A stretch of 64,000 nt of DNA, taken from the NCBI GenBank assembly GCA_947179155.2, contig OX359264.1, positions 44,696,202 to 44,760,201 on the forward strand, written 5' to 3'. This DNA is from Hedera helix. Its lineage: Eukaryota; Streptophyta; Magnoliopsida; Apiales; Araliaceae. Position 1 is the stretch's first letter, and every line of letters starts with the position of its first letter. The position numbers and the translations under genes are program-made. Below the pieces are notes generated by a model. The model was not told where the DNA came from, made no database searches, and worked only from the letters and a program-made list of their open reading frames with translations. Below, piece after piece: positions 55,150 to 64,000 of the stretch.

Positions 55150-56292
55150 TGATTCTAAATTGGATTTATTTTCCACTAATGTTTAGGATTATTATTGAAC
55201 TCCTATAAATACACTATTAGAGACTTGTTCTTAGGAGATTATGATACATTAACATATTATTAACATAGGTTAGAATAGAGTAGATTTATTTTATTTGTTT
55301 AGGAGCAATTATTGAACGCGAAAGATTTGAGAATTAAAGACAGAGCTTGAGAATTGAAGACTGTGATTCGAGTGACAAACGGATATCAAAACACATATTT
55401 TATTTTATTTTTTTTCTTTTACTTTTATTTTTGTACTTTTGAGATATTGAATTATTTGTGGTTAATTAATTATTTAATTATGAACTAATTTTTATTTAAG
55501 ATTACAATTGAACATAATGTGTAGTTTAAATTAATTTATTTTTCTTTCTAATTAAATTGATTATAATTGAATTATTTATTATATTTTCTGTGTTCAAGTA
55601 TTTAATTATTTGCATTAATTAATGTGGTATTATATATGAAGTTGACGAATGAATTATAGTATTTTGACCTAATTAATTATTTTGTGCAGTAATGTATTAA
55701 TTAATTGTGATTAATTATTGGGATACTCTATATGAAATCAAAAGTGGATTATAGGTTTAGATTCAGATATAATACCATGTGAATTTTTTTATTCTTTTTA
55801 ATAAGAGTAGTATAATAGTGTGTAAGATGAAAGTATCTATATGCCACATATAACATTGTTGACAGTTAGATCTTAATGAGTTTATTTCAAGTTATTTTGC
55901 ATAGCAATATAACAAGTTAATTGGAATAAATCTTTTTATTAATTCTTGAAAAAAGGTTAATACATAGTTAAGAAATCTCAGTTAACAATTTAATATAATT
56001 ATTAATTAGAAAGAGAGTGAAGAGATTTACATGAAGCATTGAAAAAAAATGTAATCTTAACTGTTTTTAATTTAATTTAATCATTTTTATTGGTTTAATT
56101 TAGTTGGTAATTTAAATTAGTTTATTTTATAATTTAAATTGAGATTGTTTAATAAAATTAATTTGATATTAAATTAGTGTTTGGTAATAATTATTTTTAA
56201 TCCTCTGTGGATTCGACACTCGACTTAATCACTTTATTACTTGTGGACCGCGTATACTTGCAGGTAAATTCCTATTTAAAATTAGGCAAACA
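55150..56292 (+). mobile_element. 5' LTR (right part) of an Athila-like gypsy element
   Basis: Near its end the phrase CCTCTGTGGATTCGACACTC followed by a TTACTTGTGGACCGCGTATACTTG-like run is typical of the U5 end of Athila-type plant LTRs, and a primer-binding site follows at 56295. The left boundary is not determined; a TATAAATA box at about 55205 fits a promoter. The matching start (TGATAATGG, seen at 57698) was not found upstream, so this LTR is probably truncated. Confidence 0.6.
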
Positions 56293-56294
56293 AG

Positions 56295-56316
56295 TTTTTG
56301 GTGTTGTTGTCGAGGA
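56295..56316 (+). other. Primer-binding site of the Athila-like element (mutated)
   Basis: TTGGTGTTGTTGTCGAGGA (56298 on) aligns with the usual TTGGCGCCGTTGCCGGGGA. Most differences are C to T, plus one G to A. Confidence 0.7.
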
Positions 56317-57697
56317 GTTAATTTAATAATTATTTGCTAATATTAATTTCAATCAAATTAGTTTTAATTTAAACTTTTTTATTTTATTTTAATTTTTGTT
56401 TTTATTTTTACTTTCTTTGTAGGATTAAATGAAGGACGAGGATCAAAAATTGCTGCGAGAGATAATTTGATCATAACTTGAAGTGAAATATGATGTATAA
56501 TATAATTTGAGAGAGATGATTTAGGTAAATTATTCTAGGATTGTTTGAAGAATTGATCATTTTCAAGTAAAGTTAATAGTCATATGGTGAGTTGAGATAG
56601 AGCGTAAAACGCACTCACTCATTAACATGCGAAGAAAACGAGATGGATCGTAAAACGCACTCGTGAGTATAAAAAAAGAAGAGTGAGAAAGAGCATAAAA
56701 TGCACTCACTTATGATGAATGAGAAAAAAAAATATAATAATATATTTGGAAAGGTATGTGGTGAACTTTAAAAAAAATGATCCTAATGTACGTAATGTGA
56801 GGAAAAAAAACCTCTTGATACTTTAATTTATATTTACCTTTATTAGCGAAAGTAGTAGGGGTGATCATTCGGTTTTAACCGAACCGAATAGGCGGTTCGG
56901 TTATAACCGAAAACCGAATTTTAAAAAAAATCACTATCCGAATTAATAACCGAATTGACAAATAACCGAAAATCGAAAACCGAATAACCGAATTTCTTAT
57001 TCGGTTATTCGGTTATTACTCTAATTTTATTCTATTTTTCAAAAAAAATAAATTATTTAAAAAAAATAAATTATTTTAAGTTGGAATATAGAATCATTTC
57101 ATGATTTCAGAATTGAAGGATGAGCCATGCAACCATGCAAGTACTATTTTAATTTTTAATTGCAAAACCTTTGGAAGTTGGAATAGAATAGTAATTTTAA
57201 TTTAATATTTTATTTTATTTTTACTATTCGGTTAATTGGTTAACCGAATAGTACAATTTTTCTATCCAAAATCGAACCCGAATACCGAAAAAAAATTCGG
57301 TTATAACCGAAATTATCCAAATAACCGAAATTTGCTCAATCCTAGAAAATAGTGTGAAAAGTGAGTTATAGAGTTTTGTTTTGTAATTCTTTTATTGTGT
57401 AATATCTTTTATGAGACATTTAATTACATGAATTTATTTGAGTTTTAATTAGTTTGATACATTTTGGATTCACACACACGAAGGGTCTTTAGCAAAGTAA
57501 AATTAATAAATATGTTAAATTTTTTGGGCTTTGCATAATTTTGAAATTTTCTTTAAGTTATCATTTAAAAATATTTGAGGATAATAATTTTTTTCATTGT
57601 GATTCATTGCTTGAGTAATTTTGGTTGAATTAGTAGAGTCTTAATTTTTATTTTTGTTTTGCTTGAGGACAAAAAAAGAGTTAAGTTTAGGGGTATT
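56317..57697 (+). other. Internal remnant of the Athila-like element
   Basis: No gag or pol. Three copies of G(A/C)GYRTAAAAYGCACTC lie at about 56598-56717. The hAT-type MITE occupies 56856-57344. The end TTTTGCTTGAGGACAAAAAA...AGTTTAGGGGTATT is the typical 3' junction of Athila elements. Excluding the MITE, only about 0.9 kb remains. Confidence 0.65.
56856..57344. mobile_element. hAT-type MITE (489 bp)
   Basis: The left end TAGGGGTGATCATTCGGTT and right end TTTGCTCAATCCTA are inverted repeats. The flanks GAAAGTAG (56848-56855) and GAAAATAG (57345-57352) are an 8-bp duplication with one mismatch, the length made by hAT transposases. The interior is built of AACCGAA/TTCGGTT repeats. It has no transposase. 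Confidence 0.88.
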
Positions 57698-58176
57698 TGA
57701 TAATGGAATTTTATATTTATTTATTTAATATTTTTAGGTTTAATTATTTATGAATTTTTAATAGTTTTAATTAATTGTAGGTAATTTATTTAATTTTATG
57801 CATTATTTATTTTTTTAGAAATTTTATATTATTTTTAATTATTTTATATTTTATGTTGTATGAAAAGTCAATTGGATGGCAAAACAGTAAATTAGCAGCA
57901 GCTGGGGGCATAATTGTAAATAAAAGGAACTTTGCATGGTTGGCGTGCATGGCGCATAGGGCGTTAAGAAGGAATCAGGAGCAGCCAGTGTACGACGTCG
58001 TCTGACGATACGAATCAAGAGGAATGGCACCGCGCGCAATGCACGAACGTGAAAGGCTTACTACTGAACGAAACGACATCGTTTCTGTTAAGGCAGCAGG
58101 TTGGTATGCGCGCCATGCGCATAGACGGTCAGTTGACTCGGTCAAAGGCGCAATGGCCTTGTTTGGCTGAAGTGAA
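57698..58176 (+). mobile_element. 3' LTR (left part) of the Athila-like element, cut by a Tat insertion
   Basis: Starts TGATAATGGAATTTTATATT after the purine-rich AGTTTAGGGGTATT. From about 57880 it becomes GC-rich, with palindromic CGCGCGCAATGCACG (58031), AAACGACATCGTTT (58071) and ATGCGCGCCATGCGCAT (58106). It is interrupted at 58177 by the Tat LTR; its continuation should lie beyond the window. Confidence 0.6.
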
Positions 58177-60343
58177 TGTAGACACCCAAATTTTGCACCT
58201 GTGTACTAACCCTGACAGGAGCGCAAAATCGTCATTTGACCCGACATACGAAAAGGAAAGGTGGGCGCCAACACGAAGTCACCACCACGACTTACGATCA
58301 AAGCTGCTAAACGCGCAACGAGAATCGAGTCATTTGAGGCGAGACATACGGTCAATCCAGACAAAGCCCGATGCGATCGCCAAAGACGGCAACAGACCAT
58401 TACATTTACAGCAGTAGGGGGCCTCGCTCCCGGAAAACCATGCACTAAAATGATTCATGTATCAGGAAATAACCTTCCAAAATAATACAGCAGAAATTGG
58501 CAATTTAAGACCGCGTGGCACGAAAATCGAAAAAAGCAAGCCGGGCAGCCGCGGGTGCACCTGCGGCCACTGACAAAGGGGACAGTGCGCGGCTCGAGGA
58601 GACAACCCGGCAACCGAGGATTCGGCGCGGGCGGCTAGCGAGCCCAGCCGCATATGCACCTACGGCTGCCTGCGGAATGCTATACATTGCCATTTCCACC
58701 CGAGAGAAAAAAAGAGAGAAGAAGTTGGTAAGTTTTAGAGAGAGAAAAACGCGAGAAGAAGAGAGAGAGGCTCGGGAGGAGTTATTTTGAGTGATAAATT
58801 GTTGATTGTTGCTCAAATAGTTAGGCTTTCTTGTGGGTTTTGCTCAAATCTTGGAATATAAAGCTTTTATCGGTATATTGCAAGGTGAAATGGGGGTGTT
58901 TTCTTTAAATCTTTTGCTTGTATTGTTATTGTAATTTTGTGTTTTGATTTGTTTAACATAGTATGTTGTGATATCATTGAGGATCCGTGGATTAGGGATC
59001 ATTAACGAGGGTTCCGTCGGAACGTAACCTCATCCTAATGTCCCAATGACATCCGTACGGTGAGATGTAGTTCGTTGTGTTCATGGATAATTTGTAGTGT
59101 TGGCATTGGGATTTTTGATTCGTGTAGCACAGTAAGAAGTTTAGTATAGTTAAGTTGCTTTGGTATGGTCGTGCGGCGATTTGGGTGATTGTGAGCCTAG
59201 GGAAGAGATCCTCGTGATCGAATTCCTATGATGGACCAAATTAGGTGTATGTAATCATTGCAAGGGGTCTATTTCTGTGTATATGTAATATCGGGGCTTA
59301 AAGGGATACCAAGTCGTGATCGGGTTTAAGGCCCCGTAATAGTAAAAATATGTGATTGTGGGTGTTTGGGGTTGTTTAGACGGCTCACATGCCCATGGAT
59401 AGCCCCGACACATTTTAAATGCTTATTTTGATTTAAGACACAAAAAACGGTTTTCCAAAATAAGGCAAACGATGAAGATTTTCTAAAAATGATCAAATTA
59501 GGATATTAGATTCACGAGTTTTAAAAAAAATTAAGAGTTTTGGCAAGCTTTGATCCTTGTTTGACGAAAAGGCTCCAATTGGTTTTGAACTGTCATAAAA
59601 GATGTTTTTCGTAAAAAATAAATAAACGTTTTCATTAAACTTTGTGCATAGGGTTAAAGAGTTCTAGAAGTTGCCTTCATTTTATTTGAATTTACTGTTA
59701 GAAGGCAATGTATAGTCTCAATTCCTATTTGACAAAAGTTTAAAAACTATGGTTTTCTAAAAGTGACATCTAATATAAAACCGTCATCGTTTTTTGAAAT
59801 TAAAATCAACCTTTATTATAAAAAATGAAGCCTTGTCATTTGGGTTAAAAGACGTTTAAACGCTTTCCGACAAAGCACATTTGCCGTATAAAATCAAAGC
59901 AACTTTTACGCAAAAATTCAATACAAACATTCATTTAGGCACACACGCACACATACGCGCACACCCATATTTTAGGATTTAAGAGGATAGGAAAACATCA
60001 AGATTGCGGTAACCGTGGTTTATGGAAGTCGGGGGGTGCCTAACACCTTCCCCTCGCTTAAGCAAGCCCCCGAACTCTATGAATCTCGGTTCGCGGACCA
60101 ATTGAATCGGAGTCACATATGAGCCAGCGATTACGAAAAGAAATTCGGATGAGTTGGTACATCCATTTCAAATATACCAACTGACGGCTCTGGTCAACTG
60201 GCTCATTATAAAATCGACCTTTCGAAACCCCGTGACACTTAAGTCGACCCTTCTCAAAAAATCACGTCTCAAATCCAAAGGCTAAAATTGGAAAGGGCTT
60301 TTTAATATTTAAAAAACGAAACGATGAAATCCCGGCGTCGACA
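58177..60343 (+). repeat. 5' LTR of a Tat-type Ty3/gypsy element
   Basis: 2167 bp from TGTAGACACCCAAATTTTGC to GGCGTCGACA, with TG...CA ends. It is preceded by GTGAA (58172-58176), which should recur after the 3' LTR outside the window. ORFs at 58049-58816 read across the LTR boundary or through its GC-rich part and show no known domain. A CACACGCACACATACGCGCA tract lies near 59940. Confidence 0.85.
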
Positions 60344-60345
60344 AC

Positions 60346-60364
60346 TGGTGACTCCGCTGGGGAC
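60346..60364 (+). other. Primer-binding site of the Tat-type element
   Basis: TGGTGACTCCGCTGGGGAC starts two bases after the LTR. It resembles the TGGCGACTC-type sites of Ogre/Tat elements (tRNA-Arg, from memory). Confidence 0.75.
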
Positions 60365-61129
60365 ATTAGAGGGCTTAAGCCGCGTTTAAAATATTGATGT
60401 TTTCCTATCCTTTAAAAAATCTAAAAAATGTGTGATTGCGTTACTTGCGTTAATCTACCTTTTGTGTGTGAATGAATAAAATATGCGAGTGTTGTGATTG
60501 CGTTTTTTTTCAATGCTTTATTTTATTGTAAATCATATGCATGCGGTGAGGTACGATGAATGTATGTTGAGCAGTTCCTCCTCCTGAGACAAACCCGTCG
60601 GATGTGGATTACTGGATTCAAAGGGGCGCTCCCCGGCGAGGCTCAGGAAAAGCATCCACTCAGATCCAATCCAATTGAAAGATCGGATTTATTCCCTTCT
60701 AGTATGTTACGAAGATCTGGGAACCTTCATGCCAAAAAGTCCGCGAGAGTAACTTAGGGTAGGTCAGCCTCAGATAAACCCAAAAGCGTGGAAGTCTCTT
60801 CATACCCTGTTACGTTTTACGCACATGACATCATGCGTAGTCAATCATTTTGTGCCTCCCGCTTTGACAAAATGAAAGTACTAACCTTTGTTTTATAGGG
60901 ATAGCTTGGAGAGCATCATAACTGCACAATGTCATACCTTGGTTAAAATAAAGGGATACTGACCCTGTTTTGCAGAAAAAGATTACAAAACCCAAAAACA
61001 CAAAAATATTTGCTTTAGCATGCATCTGCCAATGTCGTTTCCCGGAACTAAACCTTGGCGTGTTTTATTTGCAGGATTGCTCCCTAAACCCATCTCCGAT
61101 CCAAGAAAGCCAGAGAGTCAACAGTCGAA
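60365..61129 (+). other. Leader of the Tat-type element
   Basis: About 0.77 kb without a convincing ORF. There is no room for the extra ORF1 found upstream of gag in Ogre elements, which favours a plain Tat type. Confidence 0.6.
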
Positions 61130-64000
61130 ATGGCTGAGAACCCCAATCCTAACCCAGCTCCTGTATCTCAGGAAGAATTCGATGCTGTGAGAAATCAAAT
61201 GACGGAGCTGACCATGCTGCTCAAAGAACATTTTAAGCTAAAATCAGGGCCACAACTAGAGGACCCGCCGGGGCCATCATCTCAAGGGAACGGGCTGACC
61301 CCAAAAACTCCGAAGGTTGAACCGCCGATGCAAGTTATTATCATCCCAGAAGATGAGGTTGCCAGCAGTGTCAGCAAGAAGATAAAGCAGATAGAAGAGG
61401 CCATAAAAACTATGAAGGGGATCGGGTCGTATGGCAGTGTTAACTACTCCGATTTATGCATTTTTCCGGGAACCAGATATCCCGAGAAGTTCAAACTCCC
61501 CGAATTTGAAAAGTATAACGGGTAGGGGGATCCGTACACGCATCTGAAAGTATACATCGGAGAGCTAGGGGGATATGCTGAGGACGAATCGTTGAGAATG
61601 CAATTATTCCAGAAAAGCCTGACAGGGGAGGCTAGGACATGGTATGCGAGGTTGGATAATGCTAAGATTCACAATTGGGAGGAGCTGGCCCACACCTTCC
61701 TAACGCAATACCGCTTTCAATCCAAAATGGCCCCGGACTGATACTAGATGACAAAAATCAGGAAGCAGACCAATGAATCCTTCAGAGATTACGCTCAACA
61801 GTGGAGGAGGATGGCGGCCCAAGTAAACCCACCCATGAGTGAGGCAGAGATGGTTATGACATTCATCGATATCCAAGAGGCCCCTTACTATGAAAAGGTG
61901 ATAGCGGAGATAGGGAAGCCTTTTGCGGAGATGATCAAACATGGGGAGATGGCTGAGATAGGTTTAAAGTCGGGGAAAATCCGAGACTTCACAGCTCTCG
62001 AGGTTGTTGCTGAGCAAATCCAGAGTGGAAACTATGACAGTTCTTCCCGGAGACCCCAGAAGAGGAAGGAAGAGGATGTGTCCCTAGTCTTGCAAGGGCT
62101 ATCTGGGAAAGCAATGACCAGCCCTCCGGTCCGCATGCAAAGAAATGAAGCCCCGTGTCCATCAAATTTCAACAATCAAAGGTATGAGGGGCGTAGGAAA
62201 TTTGAAAAGCCACAAGAGAGAGAGTTCACCCCATTGGGGGATTCATTGGAACAAATACTGGCCATGTTGGTAAGCCAGAAAAAGATTACAGAGCTAGAAC
62301 CTCCATCGGACCCGAAGGGCAAGAGATATGACCCTAGCAAGAGATGCGCCTATCACTCGACATCCCCGGGACATGACACCCAGGAGTGCTGGTCGCTAAA
62401 ACACAAGATCCAGAACATGATTGACAGCGGAGAGATCGTGGTGGAACAACCGGAACCCCCTAATGTGAAGGCCAACCCTCTTCCCGAGCATAATGGGGGA
62501 GGCATGAACGTAGTGAAAACCAGTGGGGCGGATGGTCCCTTGAAATTGAGGTACGTAAGGAGGATAGAAGAAGAGATTGCTACGACCAATGCCCAGGAAG
62601 GCGCGCAAAGTGAGCCTATCAAGTTGGTTGGGGTAATTCGAGGTACCAAAAGGGAGCCTATCCGGTTGTCAGCCCCAAGACCCTTTGTTATAGCGGTCAG
62701 GTTACAATTGCCAATTATCAGTATGAAGGCTGTTCCGTGGAATTACGGGGGGAAGACCGAGGAGGAGGCTAGCTGTGCATCAGTCAGCTCTAAGGGAAAT
62801 CCATTGTATTTACCAAGGCGGGTCTTTGAGAACACGAAAAAGGAAAATGGGAAAATCTCGGAGGAAAAAGCATTGGAGTTTTGGGAGAAAATGAATCGTG
62901 GCAAGGCGAATGTGGTTAAAACACTGGAGGGGCAACCGCCCCTGACATCAATCTTAGATCTTGTATTGGCATCAACTGATCATCATCAGGTATTAAGCAA
63001 AGTCCTGAAAGAGGCTCATGTCCCCAAGTCAATTAGTACAGAAAGATTCGGCCACTTGGTGGGCCACCTGTTGGACAGCAATGTAATCTCGTTCATCGAC
63101 GACGACATCCCTGAAGAAGGAAGGGGGCACCGGAGGCCGTTACACATTGCGGTCATCTCCTCCGGGTATGTGATGAACGGGGTCCTGATTGATGGTGGGT
63201 CAGCCCTGAATATTTGCCTGTATAGTACCCTGGAAAAGATGAAAGTTAACCTTAAGCGCCTGCGGGCCAGCCAAGTGGTGGTGAGGGCGTTCGACGGGTC
63301 TCGAAAGGGCACAGTGGGAGAGATTGAGCTACCGATGGAGATCGGGCCTTATACTTTTGACATTTCCTTCCAGGTGCTAGATATCACAGCCAGTTACAAC
63401 ATGCTACTAGGGAGACCCTGGATTCATATGGCAGGGGCAGTTCCCTCCACCCTGCATCAGTAAATAAAGTTCATCGTTGAGGGGCACCTGGTAACAATCG
63501 CAGCAGAACCTGACTACCCTGTTCCCTCTGTAAAAGGCATGCCTGTGATCTATGTAGATGAGTCGGCTGAACCGATCAGCTATCAGACATTTGAAATTAG
63601 CACCCCTCAGTACAAGCAGTTGGGAGCTCCGAATTTAAAGCCTAAAATATCTCCCGAGCTCACCTTCGTTACCCGGGAAATGATGGAGATGAACTTCCAG
63701 CCGGGGCAAGGGCAAGGGCTGGGCAAGAATAGCCAAGGAATCACTGAGCCCATCCAGATACCAGCACAGTCGGGCAAGGCAGGGTTAGGATATTACGGAG
63801 GTGTAAGGTCGAAGAACTCATACAAGAAAATTCCCACTCGGATAACCGGAGGCCATGTCCCAAGAACCAACAGTGAATACTCCCCGAAGACAGTCAAGCC
63901 TGCATTTGAAGCAGAGGATAAGGTGGAGGCTCTCCCAGCCAAAGGATTGGCCCAGTAGATGGAATTCTTGCAGAAAATCATGGAACAGTTTGAGAAAAAG
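61130..64000 (+). pseudogene. Tat-type gag-protease, one frame with five stops, runs off the window
   Basis: One frame from ATG 61130 to the window end, closed at 61523, 61739, 61745, 63461 and 63956. Domains in order: N-terminal coiled region (EEFDAVRNQMTELTMLLKEH); FKLPEFEKYNG and the gag fold (ARTWYARLDNAKIHNWEELA, TQYRFQSKM, FRDYAQQWRRMAAQV); a zinc-knuckle-like CAYHSTSPGHDTQEC; the aspartic protease with DGGSALN near 63190; YNMLLGRPWIH; then a G-patch-like GQGQGLGKN near 63705. Gag packages element RNA and protease cuts the polyprotein; RT would follow beyond 64000. The region is distinctly more GC-rich than the rest of the window. The TGA and TAG at 61739-61747 fit C-to-T decay of CGA and CAG. 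Confidence 0.92.

Noticed and set aside
58049..58816. Several overlapping ORFs in the GC-rich part around 58.0-58.8 kb as host genes
   Set aside because: They cross the Tat LTR boundary at 58177, overlap each other on both strands and have no domain; GC-rich DNA simply has fewer stops.

Overview
The window is nuclear DNA from a flowering plant, probably a eudicot. It is AT-rich, has one host gene with many spliceosomal introns, and is otherwise filled with nested plant LTR retrotransposons (Ty1/copia, Ty3/gypsy of chromovirus, Athila-like and Tat types), TIR elements and microsatellites. I saw no tRNA, rRNA or CRISPR array. The species cannot be named from the sequence alone.

Layout. (1) 1-4790: LTR-like gypsy debris without genes. 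(2) 5153-18632: a decayed Ty1/copia element on the minus strand, bounded by paired LTRs and an AGGGT target duplication. Two solo gypsy LTRs (7687-11177 and 11640-14992), each with its own perfect 5-bp duplication, landed in its pol gene and split it. (3) 20570-38206 (minus): one complete gene for a UAP56/DDX39-type DECD-box RNA helicase (mRNA splicing and export). I reconstruct eleven coding exons, 428 codons, with every junction in phase. Intron 7 is 10.7 kb and holds a broken Ty3/gypsy element (26167-32787), a cluster of inverted repeats and a plastid-looking stretch. (4) 38911-50440: a fold-back/TIR element lying in a (TA)n tract. It carries tandem fragments of an NLR-type leucine-rich repeat region and is itself split by a very young 9.8-kb non-autonomous LTR element (40364-50144; LTRs about 99.7% identical by eye). 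(5) 50441-54950: AT-rich debris including a probable copia LTR with short tandem arrays. (6) About 55150-58176: an Athila-like element with a mutated primer-binding site and an internal hAT-type MITE. (7) 58177-64000: the 5' part of a Tat-type Ty3/gypsy element (LTR, primer-binding site, leader, gag and protease with nonsense codons) that runs off the window.

The helicase is the only gene I believe the host uses. The rest records successive insertions. The copia element is older (about 20 differences between its 0.42-kb LTRs) than the chromovirus-type LTRs, and the 40-50 kb element is the youngest.

Points most worth a second look: an alternating palindrome grammar in the LTRs of unrelated retroelement lineages; the NLR-carrying fold-back element; two GC-AG introns and a (TA)n tract starting at a 5' splice site in the helicase gene; a tandemly duplicated 5'UTR segment with two candidate splice donors; and a chimeric internal region in the young LTR element.
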